Notes under the pieces: generated by a model
The model's database searches: none
What the model was told of the DNA's origin: nothing
Seen by the model: only the letters and a program-made list of their open reading frames with translations
Shown here: in pieces, positions 1 to 7,299 of the stretch
Numbering within the stretch: the first letter of the stretch is position 1
How the letters are laid out: each line of letters begins with the position of its first letter
NCBI GenBank assembly: GCA_007134805.1
Contig: SLKB01000388.1
Span: 1-17,471, forward strand
Source of the DNA: Paracoccaceae bacterium
GTDB taxonomy: Bacteria > Pseudomonadota > Alphaproteobacteria > Rhodobacterales > Rhodobacteraceae
DNA: 17,471 bases
Direction: 5' to 3'
Translations under genes and position numbers: made by a program

Positions 1-998
1 ACAATGTCAAGTTCAGCGACAAGATCAACAAGGTGAGCTTCGAGGTGGATGCCGAAGAGGCCGCCTGGAACACCGATACCGATTTCGACACGGGCAATAT
101 GGGTCACCGGCCCGGGGTGAAAGGCCATTACTTCGCCATGAACCCGACCGATGCCAATCAGGACATGCGCTCTGAGATGCTGACCACCATGAAAGACATG
201 GGAATGAAGGTCGACAAGCATCACACCGAAGTTGCCTCGGCCCAGCACGAGCTAGGCCTGATTTTCAGCTCGCTGACCAAGCAGGCCGATGAGCTGATGA
301 AATACAAGTATGTCATCAAGAACGTGGCCGATGCCTATGGCAAGACCGCGACCTTCATGCCGAAGCCTGTCAAGGGCGACAACGGCACTGGCATGCATGT
401 GAACATGTCGATCTGGAAAGACGGCAAGCCCCTGTTCGCGGGCGACAAATATGCTGATCTGAGCCAGGAAGCCTTGTGGTTCATCGGCGGGCTGCTCAAG
501 CATGCAAAGACCCTGAACGCCTTCACCAACCCGTCGACGAACAGCTACAAGCGCCTGATCCCCGGCTTCGAGGCACCCGTGCTGCGCGCCTATTCAGCCC
601 GCAACCGTTCGGGCTGCATCCGGATCCCGTGGACTGAAAGCCCTAAGGCCAAGCGCGTCGAAGCACGCTTCCCCGATCCGTCGGCGAACCCCTATCTTGC
701 GTTTGCGGCCCTTCTGATGGCTGGGCTCGACGGGATCAAGAACAAGATCGACCCGGGCCCTGCCTCGGACAAGGATCTGTACGACCTGCCGCCCGAAGAG
801 CTGGAAGGCATCCCGACTGTCTGCGCAAGCCTGCGCGAGGCCCTGGAATCGCTCGCGGCCGATCACGAATTCCTGCTGGCCGGCGATGTCTTCACGAAGG
901 ACCAGATCATGGCCTATATCGATCTGAAATGGGAAGAGGTCTATGCTTACGAGCATACGCCCCACCCGATCGAGTACGCGCTGTATTACAGCTGCTGA
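1..998 (+). CDS. glnA: Glutamine synthetase type I, C-terminal part (5' end cut by window)
   Basis: Ligates ammonia to glutamate with ATP to make glutamine, the main entry point of nitrogen assimilation; the enzyme is a cytosolic dodecamer. The reading frame is open from base 3 ([11 protein letters not shown]), so the GTG at 33 is internal and roughly 135-140 N-terminal residues of the usual ~468 lie to the left. Visible hallmarks are [12 protein letters not shown] (metal and ammonium site), [15 protein letters not shown] (ATP/glutamate loop), the [10 protein letters not shown] and [10 protein letters not shown] active-site stretches, and [16 protein letters not shown]. The tyrosine of LYDLPPEE, encoded at 780-782, is the classical adenylylation site, so activity is probably controlled by GlnE, as is usual for GSI-beta enzymes. 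A glnB gene often precedes glnA in this group, but that region is outside the window. The frame is intact to a TGA directly before a strong terminator. Confidence 0.97.
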   Translation, partial: NVKFSDKINKVSFEVDAEEAAWNTDTDFDTGNMGHRPGVKGHYFAMNPTDANQDMRSEMLTTMKDMGMKVDKHHTEVASAQHELGLIFSSLTKQADELMKYKYVIKNVADAYGKTATFMPKPVKGDNGTGMHVNMSIWKDGKPLFAGDKYADLSQEALWFIGGLLKHAKTLNAFTNPSTNSYKRLIPGFEAPVLRAYSARNRSGCIRIPWTESPKAKRVEARFPDPSANPYLAFAALLMAGLDGIKNKIDPGPASDKDLYDLPPEELEGIPTVCASLREALESLAADHEFLLAGDVFTKDQIMAYIDLKWEEVYAYEHTPHPIEYALYYSC

Positions 999-1016
999 AA
1001 CAACCTCGCATTCATG

Positions 1017-1045
1017 AAAGCCCCCCGCGATGCGGGGGGCTTTTT
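1017..1045. terminator. Strong intrinsic terminator after glnA, probably bidirectional
   Basis: A perfect stem pairs 1017-1028 with 1032-1043 around the three-base loop GAT, with a core of six consecutive G:C pairs. On the plus strand it is followed by a run of five T, a textbook Rho-independent terminator 18 bases after the glnA stop. Read on the minus strand the same hairpin ends in TTT, so it can also stop transcripts coming through pheS, which ends at 1095. No other hairpin with a T tail is seen between the two stops. Confidence 0.92.
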
Positions 1046-1094
1046 ACGTCAAGCGGCCCTTGAAAAGCCAGGCGCCACTTGGGTGCGCAAGCAC

Positions 1095-2177
1095 CTAGCG
1101 GCTCAAGCCGGCAGCGAGCGAGGGCTGGTCAAGCGCCGCGAAGCCATAATGGCGCAGCCAACGCAGGTCCGACTCGAAAAAGGCACGCAGATCCGGGATG
1201 CCATATTTCAGCATCGCGATCCGGTCGATGCCCATGCCGAAGGCGAAGCCCTGCCAGACCTCGGGGTCAATCCCGCCCGAGCGCAGCACATGCGGATGCA
1301 CCATGCCCGAGCCCAATATTTCCAGCCAGTCATCGCCCTCGCCGAGCTTGAGCTGGCCACCCTCCCATGAGCACCGGATATCGACCTCGGCAGACGGTTC
1401 GGTAAAGGGAAAATGGCTCGCGCGGAAGCGCAGCTCAACCGCATCAAGCTCGAAAAAGGCCCGACAGAACTCCTCGAGCACCCATTTGAGTTGCGCCATG
1501 GTGATGTCGCGATCGATCGCCAGACCCTCGACCTGATGGAACATCGGCGTGTGGGTCTGGTCCATGTCCATCCGGTAGACACGGCCTGGCGCGATCACGC
1601 GCAAGGGCGCGCCGCGATCCTGCATCGCGCGGATCTGGACTGGGCTCGTGTGGGTGCGCAGCACATGCGGCGGGCGATTGTCGCCGCTGTCTCGATGCAT
1701 GTAGAACGTGTCCATTTCCTGCCGCGACGGGTGCTCGGGCGCGATGTTGAGCGCGTCGAAATTGTACCAATCCGACTCGATCTGCGGGCCTTCGGCTACC
1801 GAGAAACCCATATCGGCAAAGATGGCCGTCAACTCGTCCATCACCTGGCTGACGGGATGGATCGTACCGCGCGGGCGCGGTCGGCCGGGCAGCGTTACGT
1901 CAAGCCATTCCGCCTGCAGCCGCGCGTCGAGGGACGCATCCTCCAGCGCCGCGCGACGGGCCTTGAGCGCGGCGTCGATCTCGGATTTCAGCTCGTTCAG
2001 CGCCGGGCCAGCGGTCTGGCGCTCGTCGGCGCTCATCCGGCCGAGGCTGCGCATCTGCTGGCTGATCTCGCCCTTCTTGCCGAGCGCCGCGAGGCGGACC
2101 TGCTCGAGGGCCGCCGCATCAGCTGCCGCGCGGATCTGGTGAAGATATTTGCCGCGAAGCTCTGCTATTGCATCCAT
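1095..2177 (-). CDS. pheS: Phenylalanine--tRNA ligase alpha subunit
   Basis: Catalytic subunit of the (alpha-beta)2 class II phenylalanyl-tRNA synthetase, which charges tRNA-Phe. The 360 residues match the family length. An N-terminal coiled-coil arm (about 1-90) precedes the catalytic core with class II motif 1 ([19 protein letters not shown]), motif 2 ([19 protein letters not shown]) and motif 3 ([17 protein letters not shown]); the [11 protein letters not shown] and [11 protein letters not shown] segments of the phenylalanine pocket are present. The ATG start has an AAGGGG-type ribosome site about 12 bases upstream and begins with the usual arm sequence, so I keep it. Downstream there is only the glnA terminator: pheT, the obligate partner, is not in this window, so the pheS-pheT pair is split or separated here. 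mgtE lies 87 bases upstream on the same strand, without a clear terminator between. Confidence 0.97.
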   Translation of the reverse strand: MDAIAELRGKYLHQIRAAADAAALEQVRLAALGKKGEISQQMRSLGRMSADERQTAGPALNELKSEIDAALKARRAALEDASLDARLQAEWLDVTLPGRPRPRGTIHPVSQVMDELTAIFADMGFSVAEGPQIESDWYNFDALNIAPEHPSRQEMDTFYMHRDSGDNRPPHVLRTHTSPVQIRAMQDRGAPLRVIAPGRVYRMDMDQTHTPMFHQVEGLAIDRDITMAQLKWVLEEFCRAFFELDAVELRFRASHFPFTEPSAEVDIRCSWEGGQLKLGEGDDWLEILGSGMVHPHVLRSGGIDPEVWQGFAFGMGIDRIAMLKYGIPDLRAFFESDLRWLRHYGFAALDQPSLAAGLSR

Positions 2178-2216
2178 GCCCTGCCCCTTGTGCGCACGCT
2201 CATCCTGTCAGGCTGC

Positions 2217-2245
2217 GGGATAGTGGGGTCCGCCGCCGAATGCAA
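2217..2245 (-). promoter_or_regulatory. Weak candidate promoter for pheS
   Basis: In the gap between mgtE and pheS the minus strand reads TTGCAT (2245-2240), a 17-base spacer, then TATCCC (2222-2217). Each hexamer matches the sigma-70 consensus at only about three of six positions, though the spacing is ideal. A pheS transcript could equally come from read-through of mgtE. Confidence 0.22.
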
Positions 2246-2264
2246 GGAGCGCCAGAGTTCCTGC

Positions 2265-3668
2265 TCAGAGGCTCAGGAGTTGCGCGGCCAACGTGAAATA
2301 GATCAACACGCCCAGCACATCCGCGATCGAGGTCACGAGCGGGCCCGAGGCTGCCGCCGGGTCTCGGTTCAGCTTGGCGAAGATGAAGGGCAGGCACATC
2401 CCGATGAGCGCCCCCATGAGCACGATCGACACCATCGCGAGCGCCACGACCAGCGCGATCTCAGGTCCTCCGCGCCAGACCCCGATGAAGGACACCGCCA
2501 CTGCCATGGTCAGCCCCAACGACAGCGCAATCACGACTTCGCGCGACAGGAGCGTTCCGAAATCCGCCGGCCGCACATCGCCCGTCGCGAGCGCGCGCAC
2601 CATCAGCGTGGCCGATTGAGTGCCGGCATTGCCGCCCGAGGCGATCAGCAGGGGCAGGAAAAAGAGCAACGACAGATGCGCGGCGATCGTGTCCTCGAAA
2701 TAGGCAATCCCTGCCCCCGAGAAGATGTTTCCGAACACAAGCAATACCAGCCAGAAAATCCGCGCCTTGTAGAGCATCGTGATCGTGGCTTCCGAGACCG
2801 AGATCTCGAGCGGCTGAACAATTGCGCCCTTGTAGAAATCCTCGGTAACTTCGTCTTGCGAGACATCCATGGCGTCGTCGGCCGTCACGATGCCGACAAG
2901 CCCGTTTTCCGCATCCAGCACCGGCAAGGCCAGCAGGTCATAGCGCGCGATCAAGCGCGCGGCCTCTTCCTGTTCGTCATCGACGCGCGTCCAGACAGGC
3001 TCGGTGTCCATCAGATCGCTTACCTGCTGGCGTGGCCGCGCAGTCAGCAGGTCGCGCAGGCTGATGACCCCGATCAGTTTGCGCGCGTCATCGATGATAT
3101 AGGCGTAATAGATTGTTTCGGCCTCGATTGCCTGAGCACGCAGCGCCTCGATCGCCTGGCTTGAGGTCATGTCGGGTTTGAGGGTCGCATAATCCGAGGT
3201 CATCACCGACCCCACGGTCCATTCCTCATAGGCGGCGAGACGGCGCAGGTCTTCGCGCTCGGCCTTCGAGAACGCGGGCAGGATGGCTTCCTTCGCCTCG
3301 TCATCGAGTTGCTTGTAGAGATCGGCGCGCTCGTCATGGCTCATCGCGGTCATCAGAGCGACAAGCTCTCGGCGCGGGATCCGGGTTGCCAGATCGACCT
3401 GCGCGCGCGGGCGGAGGTAGCCGAGCAGCTCTGCCTGATCATGCAGGGGCAACAGGCCGAGCAGCTTCAGATCATCCCCTGCCTCGAGCTCTTCGGCGAT
3501 CGCGGCGACATCTGCAAGTTCCTGGCTTTCGATGAACTCCCGAATGGTTGCCACGTCGCCCGCTGCAAGCAAGCGGGCAATCTCGACTGCGATAAAGGGC
3601 GCGTCGATACCGGCAGCCTCTGCATCCGGGTCAAAGCGCATTTCGCTGAGCGTGGTCTGTTCAGTCAT
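2265..3668 (-). CDS. mgtE: MgtE-family magnesium channel/transporter
   Basis: Inner-membrane Mg2+ channel of the MgtE/SLC41 family, closed by cytosolic Mg2+ binding to its regulatory domains. With the start at 3668 the product has 467 residues, the usual size. Order: MgtE N-domain of helical repeats (about 25-148), CBS domain 1 (about 150-212, starting VGSVMTSDY), CBS domain 2 (about 215-275), connecting helix, then five membrane segments (about 303-324, 331-357, 377-398, 403-430, 443-466). The GGNAGTQSAT signature sits in segment 2, and Asp450 in the SIADVLGVLIYF motif corresponds to the ion-selective pore aspartate of the family. The frame extends 20 codons further upstream, but the internal ATG at 3668 has an AGGGA site at good spacing and begins like family members, so I prefer it. 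Upstream lies a long leader with a dyad and a small reading frame whose TGA overlaps this ATG. Confidence 0.95.
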   Translation of the reverse strand: MTEQTTLSEMRFDPDAEAAGIDAPFIAVEIARLLAAGDVATIREFIESQELADVAAIAEELEAGDDLKLLGLLPLHDQAELLGYLRPRAQVDLATRIPRRELVALMTAMSHDERADLYKQLDDEAKEAILPAFSKAEREDLRRLAAYEEWTVGSVMTSDYATLKPDMTSSQAIEALRAQAIEAETIYYAYIIDDARKLIGVISLRDLLTARPRQQVSDLMDTEPVWTRVDDEQEEAARLIARYDLLALPVLDAENGLVGIVTADDAMDVSQDEVTEDFYKGAIVQPLEISVSEATITMLYKARIFWLVLLVFGNIFSGAGIAYFEDTIAAHLSLLFFLPLLIASGGNAGTQSATLMVRALATGDVRPADFGTLLSREVVIALSLGLTMAVAVSFIGVWRGGPEIALVVALAMVSIVLMGALIGMCLPFIFAKLNRDPAAASGPLVTSIADVLGVLIYFTLAAQLLSL

Positions 3669-3836
3669 GTCGGTTCCCTGTCGAGCTGCGCGCGCGGGAT
3701 GACCGGCAGGATCACCCGCCAATGACACCCCGCCTCACCTGCCGTCATTTCCGGGAACTCATGCCAGCCTCCAGGGCTTCGCGATCCACCTTTGACGGCA
3801 ACCGCCTTGCATGAACACCCTGGATCTGTCCGGCGC

Positions 3837-3870
3837 GTTTTCTCACACCTTGGAGGTGCTAGCAGAAAAC
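3837..3870. repeat. Inverted repeat upstream of mgtE
   Basis: GTTTTCT (3837-3843) is inverted as AGAAAAC (3864-3870), and inside it CACCT (3846-3850) is inverted as AGGTG (3854-3858) with a three-base loop. The two arms are offset by 2 versus 5 unpaired bases. The element covers the -10 region and presumed start of the candidate mgtE promoter, so it could be an operator for a dimeric regulator or a hairpin at the 5' end of the mRNA. It has no T tail that would make it a terminator. Confidence 0.6.
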
Positions 3871-3883
3871 CCGGGCAAGTCAA
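3856..3883 (-). promoter_or_regulatory. Candidate sigma-70 promoter for mgtE
   Basis: The minus strand reads TTGACT (3883-3878; five of six consensus positions), a 16-base spacer, and TAGCAC (3861-3856; three of six). The predicted transcription start is near 3849, giving a leader of about 180 bases before the mgtE ATG. It lies after the cyclase gene's terminator, which fits mgtE having its own promoter. Confidence 0.35.
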
Positions 3884-3969
3884 ACTTCCGCGCCACGAAC
3901 CGCGCGGCGCCATGCATACGACGCGAAATCATGCGCGGCGCTTCGCGCGGTCTGTCGGGGGGGCACAAC

Positions 3970-4013
3970 AAAAAGCCCAGCGATCTGCACTTTGCGCTTG
4001 TCGGAAACTGGGC
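3970..4013 (-). terminator. Intrinsic terminator after the diguanylate cyclase gene
   Basis: On the minus strand GCCCAG (4013-4008) pairs with CTGGGC (3980-3975), followed at once by five T (3974-3970). It starts 15 bases after the TGA of the GGDEF gene. The loop is long (27 bases) but may fold further. Position and T tract support a Rho-independent terminator separating this gene from mgtE. Confidence 0.75.
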
Positions 4014-4027
4014 GCGTCAGGCCGGTG

Positions 4028-5518
4028 TCACTGGTCTGGCTCGGCGCCCGCAATCGCGGCGGCGCCGTCGCGGTGGTCGGCAACGACCTGGTTTCGCCCG
4101 CGATCCTTGGCAAGATACAGGGCCTTGTCGGCGGCCTTCATCACCTGCTCGACACTCTGCCCATCACGGCCGAGCGTTCCGATCCCGGCCGAGACCGTGA
4201 TCTGCGGCAACCCCTGCGCGCCGTTTGACAGCGTCAGCCGCGCAATCGCCTCTCGTATCTCCTCGGCATGGGCCACAGCCGCCTCACTCCCGCAGGCGCC
4301 GCAAAAGATCACGAACTCCTCACCCCCGATACGGCAGGGCTGCAAGGCCCCGCTGAATTTCTCGGCCATCAGCGCCGCGACTTCCCGCAGCACCAGATCG
4401 CCCGCATCATGCCCGAAGGTGTCATTGAATTTCTTGAAATGGTCGACATCGAGCGCGATCAGGCTGATCGGCTCCCCCTGCTCCGCGGCAAGCAGGAATT
4501 CGCGCTGCGCGTGGTCGATGAACCAGCGCCTGTTCCAGAGCCCGGTCAGCGCATCGCGCATCGATTTCTCATGAAGTTCCTGCCGCAGGCGGACATTGGC
4601 GACAGCGAGACTGATCTGTTCGGCGCAGATGAGCGAGATTTCCCAGCGATTGCGCAACACCTCTTCGCGCATGTGGCGCATGATCCCGCCCTCTTCGAAC
4701 CCGTCGAAGACGATATGCATAAGGCCGATGGTTTCGCCATGTGCGATGATCGGCAGGCAGAAATAGGGCGTGCCCGGTTTGGTGACGTGGTCGCAATCGA
4801 ATTGAATGGGTTTGAGCCCGTAGGAATAGGCGCGCCCGCGGCGCAACGCCCAGCATTCGTCCGGCAGGATGTGTTGAGGAAACTCCGGCAAGCTTCCCCA
4901 GCACACGGCAAGCCCCAGCATGCTGCGGGACTTGTCATAGACATAAAGCGCCCCGTCCGCTTCCGGGATGAGCGTGTGCATCGCCCGCTTGACGACCATC
5001 AGTAATTCATCGACCGATTTCGCCGAGTAGAGCCATTCGCTGGTCAGTGCGAGCAATTGCCGTTCGGCCTGGCGCAACTCCTCGCTGCGCCGCATTTCTT
5101 CGTTCTGATCCTCAAGCGCTTTGCGTTCGGTGATGTCGCGCATGGTCGAGATGAAATGCGTGTGCCGCCCCGCCGCGTCATAGACAGGCGTGATCTTCAG
5201 ATCGACCCAGAAGGGCTCTCCCTGCTTGGTGTAGTTCAGGATATCGACCCGCACCTCGCGCCTTTGCCGGCACGCGATCTCGATCTCGCGTGCGACCGTT
5301 TCCGACGTCTCGGGGCCCTGCAGCACGTGTCCGGGCTCGTTCCCGAGCAGGTCATCGATGACATAGCCGGTCTGGGCCGAAAAGGCCGGATTGACCCAGA
5401 GCGCGTTCCGATCCGGCCCCGAAATGATCACCGCATCCGAAGAATGCCGCATCACGAGGTCGGCAAACTGGCGTTCCTGATCCTCAACCCCCGAGTTCTG
5501 GACGTCCTTGGCGCACAT
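4028..5518 (-). CDS. PAS-GAF-GGDEF diguanylate cyclase
   Basis: Probably makes the second messenger cyclic di-GMP from two GTP in response to a signal sensed by its N-terminal domains. The 496 residues have no signal peptide or membrane segment, so the protein is cytosolic. Domains: PAS with PAC (about 15-135, ending RDITERKALE), a short coiled linker, GAF (about 155-312, with ECWALRRGR and FCLPIIAHGETIGLMHI), and GGDEF (about 318-480). The active signature is GGEEF at 398-402, preceded by the metal-binding DVDHFKKFNDTFGH, so catalysis is expected. The RxxD inhibitory site that normally sits nine residues before the signature is SGAL (389-392), so product inhibition is probably absent. The PAS resembles LOV domains (LQGPET, NYTKQGEPFW), but Gly63 stands where the photoactive cysteine would be. 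The ATG start has only a weak ribosome site, although no better start is seen. It stands alone between mgtE and gabD. Confidence 0.93.
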   Translation of the reverse strand: MCAKDVQNSGVEDQERQFADLVMRHSSDAVIISGPDRNALWVNPAFSAQTGYVIDDLLGNEPGHVLQGPETSETVAREIEIACRQRREVRVDILNYTKQGEPFWVDLKITPVYDAAGRHTHFISTMRDITERKALEDQNEEMRRSEELRQAERQLLALTSEWLYSAKSVDELLMVVKRAMHTLIPEADGALYVYDKSRSMLGLAVCWGSLPEFPQHILPDECWALRRGRAYSYGLKPIQFDCDHVTKPGTPYFCLPIIAHGETIGLMHIVFDGFEEGGIMRHMREEVLRNRWEISLICAEQISLAVANVRLRQELHEKSMRDALTGLWNRRWFIDHAQREFLLAAEQGEPISLIALDVDHFKKFNDTFGHDAGDLVLREVAALMAEKFSGALQPCRIGGEEFVIFCGACGSEAAVAHAEEIREAIARLTLSNGAQGLPQITVSAGIGTLGRDGQSVEQVMKAADKALYLAKDRGRNQVVADHRDGAAAIAGAEPDQ

Positions 5519-5550
5519 TGGAGCACTACTTTCACGATCTGGCTCGCGTG

Positions 5551-5556
5551 ATTATC
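5551..5556 (-). promoter_or_regulatory. Possible -10 element of the diguanylate cyclase gene
   Basis: The minus strand reads GATAAT (5556-5551), five of six matches to the -10 consensus, 32 bases before the ATG. No acceptable -35 element lies at normal spacing, so this is a weak candidate. Confidence 0.2.
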
Positions 5557-5603
5557 TGCAGAAGCTCTTAAGGAAGCGTTTACATTCACCGGGTGAGGGG
5601 GCC

Positions 5604-5632
5604 GTGACAATCCTGGCCGCACAAGGTAGGGT
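5604..5632 (+). promoter_or_regulatory. Candidate sigma-70 promoter for gabD
   Basis: GTGACA (5604-5609; five of six positions) and TAGGGT (5627-5632; three of six) are separated by exactly 17 bases. They lie about 70 bases before the gabD ATG in the 187-base divergent gap shared with the cyclase gene. No operator-like palindrome is obvious. Confidence 0.3.
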
Positions 5633-5705
5633 CTGCCCAGGATATCAAACCCGTGGCGAGGCTGCGTTGGGCGGTCCCGCGGATGCAGAAAATCATGGAG
5701 GAGCC

Positions 5706-7184
5706 ATGCTCGACAAGACTACAGACCTGAAATCCACGCTCAGCGATCCAAGCTTGCTGGAAACCCGCGCCTACGTCGCGGGCGAATGGGTCGACGCTGA
5801 CGACGGCAAGACCTTCGCGGTGCGCAACCCGGCCCGCGGCGATGTGATCGCCGAAGTCGCCGATCTGTCGCGCGCGGAAACCGCCCGCGCCATCGCTGCA
5901 GCCGACGAGGCACGCCACGCATGGGCCGCGCGCACTGGCAAGGAGCGCGCTGCGATCCTGCGCAAATGGTACGATCTGATGGTGACCAATACCGAGGATC
6001 TGGCGCTGATCCTGACCGCCGAAATGGGCAAGCCGCTCACCGAGGCGCGCAGCGAGGTCGCCTATGGGGCCGGTTTCATCGAATGGTTCGGCGAAGAGGC
6101 CAAGCGCGTCTATGGCGAAACCATCCCCGGCCACCAGCCTGACAAGCGCATCACCGTGATCCGCCAGCCGATCGGGGTCGCGGCCTCGATCACACCGTGG
6201 AACTTCCCCAATGCGATGATCGCCCGCAAGGTCGGGCCGGCGCTTGCGGTGGGCTGCGGCTTTGTCGCCCGCCCCGCAGCAGAGACACCGCTCTCTGCCC
6301 TGGCCATGGCAGTGCTCGCTGAACGCGCGGGAGTGCCCAAGGGCGTGTTCTCGGTCATCACCTCAAGCCGCGCCTCGGATATCGGCAAGGAATTTTGCGA
6401 AAACCCGGTCGTGCGCAAACTTACCTTCACCGGCTCGACCGAGGTTGGCCGGATCCTGCTGCGGCAGGCCGCCGACAGCGTGATGAAATGCTCGATGGAA
6501 CTGGGCGGGAACGCGCCCTTCATCGTGTTCGATGACGCCGATCTGGACGCGGCGGTCACAGGCGCGATGATGTCGAAATTCCGCAACAACGGACAGACCT
6601 GTGTCTGTGCCAACCGCATCTATGTGCAAGCCGGTGTCTATGAGGCTTTCGCGGAAAAACTCGCCAAAGCCGTCGCGAAGCTGAAAGTCGGCGACGGGTT
6701 GGATGACGGCGTCGAGGCGGGCCCTCTCATCAATGCCGACGCGGTCGAGAAGGTCGAGGAGCATATCAAGGATGTCCTCGACCATGGCGGCTCGGTCGTC
6801 ACCGGCGGCGCGCGGCATGAACTGGGCGGGACCTTCTTCCAGCCGACTGTGGTGACCGGCGTCACGCAATCGATGAAGGTTGCGCAGGAAGAAACCTTCG
6901 GCCCGCTGGCGCCGCTGTTCAGGTTCGACACCGAAGACGAGGTGATCGGCTACGCTAATGACACGATCTTCGGGCTCGCCTGCTATTTCTATGCGCGCGA
7001 TATCGGCCGGATCACCCGCGTGCAAGAGGCGCTGGAATACGGCATCGTCGGTGTGAATACCGGCATAATCTCGACCGAACTCGCGCCATTTGGCGGTGTG
7101 AAGCAGTCCGGTCTCGGGCGCGAAGGCTCGCATCACGGTATCGACGACTACCTGGAGATGAAATACATCTGCCTCAGCGTCTGA
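5706..7184 (+). CDS. gabD: Succinate-semialdehyde dehydrogenase (NADP-type, GabD)
   Basis: Oxidises succinate semialdehyde to succinate, the last step of GABA breakdown, feeding the TCA cycle. The 492 residues are close to E. coli GabD (482). The start at 5706 follows a near-perfect GGAGGAG at 5697-5703; the frame is open about 66 codons further upstream but without a family-like sequence. Seen: PWNFPNAMIARKVGPALA, the coenzyme-fold loop FTGSTEVGR, the general-base Glu265 in MELGGNAPF, and the catalytic cysteine in GQTCVCANR (Cys299, with Cys301 two residues on, the spacing of the redox switch described for mammalian SSADH). KFRNNGQTCVCANR and IVFDDADLDAAV are close to GabD rather than to betaine-aldehyde dehydrogenases. 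Arg189 in VARPAAETP replaces the lysine that usually begins this coenzyme-binding motif. No gabT aminotransferase is adjacent; the gene appears monocistronic. Confidence 0.93.
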   Translation: MLDKTTDLKSTLSDPSLLETRAYVAGEWVDADDGKTFAVRNPARGDVIAEVADLSRAETARAIAAADEARHAWAARTGKERAAILRKWYDLMVTNTEDLALILTAEMGKPLTEARSEVAYGAGFIEWFGEEAKRVYGETIPGHQPDKRITVIRQPIGVAASITPWNFPNAMIARKVGPALAVGCGFVARPAAETPLSALAMAVLAERAGVPKGVFSVITSSRASDIGKEFCENPVVRKLTFTGSTEVGRILLRQAADSVMKCSMELGGNAPFIVFDDADLDAAVTGAMMSKFRNNGQTCVCANRIYVQAGVYEAFAEKLAKAVAKLKVGDGLDDGVEAGPLINADAVEKVEEHIKDVLDHGGSVVTGGARHELGGTFFQPTVVTGVTQSMKVAQEETFGPLAPLFRFDTEDEVIGYANDTIFGLACYFYARDIGRITRVQEALEYGIVGVNTGIISTELAPFGGVKQSGLGREGSHHGIDDYLEMKYICLSV

Positions 7185-7224
7185 GCCCGTCCACGAGCAC
7201 GCCGCCAACCCGGTCTGGGCGCCT

Positions 7225-7249
7225 GACGGGGCGCGCACCGCGCCCCGTC
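7225..7249. terminator. GC-rich stem-loop between gabD and lpxK
   Basis: A perfect 11-base stem pairs 7225-7235 with 7239-7249 around a CAC loop, 40 bases after the gabD stop. There is no T tract on either side, so it may slow polymerase or protect the mRNA 3' end rather than act as a classical Rho-independent terminator. Confidence 0.5.
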
Positions 7250-7285
7250 CCGAGCCGAGGGGGCTCGATGCCCCCGAAGGCTCGG
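7250..7285. terminator. Second stem-loop between gabD and lpxK
   Basis: CCGAGCC (7250-7256) pairs with GGCTCGG (7279-7285). Inside, GGGGGC (7259-7264) pairs with GCCCCC (7270-7275) around a TCGAT loop, with a small internal loop between the two stems. It abuts the first hairpin and lies 15 bases from the lpxK stop. It may serve convergent transcription from both genes, although no T tail is seen. Confidence 0.5.
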
Positions 7286-7299
7286 CCCCCCCCGGGAAC

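Larger units (their letters stand above)
3669..4027. other. 359-base intergenic region: mgtE leader plus terminator of the cyclase gene
   Basis: No convincing independent gene lies here. From the right it holds the cyclase terminator, then GC-rich sequence with repeated GCGCGGCGC motifs (about 3898-3945), then a candidate mgtE promoter overlapped by an inverted repeat, then about 180 bases of putative mgtE leader. The leader contains a 27-codon minus-strand frame (3748-3665, starting MTAGEAGC and ending DREPT) whose TGA overlaps the mgtE ATG in an ATGA arrangement. It has no clear ribosome site and may be chance. No known Mg2+ riboswitch core is recognisable by eye. Confidence 0.6.

Noticed and set aside
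1413..3164. Long plus-strand open frame of 583 codons opposite pheS and mgtE
   Set aside because: It is antisense to two genes with clear conserved motifs, has very Arg/His/Gln-rich composition and no family-like sequence. Such frames are common opposite GC-rich coding DNA.
3665..3748. 27-codon frame upstream of mgtE as a confirmed leader peptide gene
   Set aside because: No clear ribosome site and no comparison available; kept only as part of the leader finding, not called as a gene.
5508..5705. Upstream extension of the gabD frame by 66 codons
   Set aside because: The ATG at 5706 has a near-perfect GGAGGAG, and the extension runs through the divergent promoter region into the cyclase start without resemblance to aldehyde dehydrogenases.
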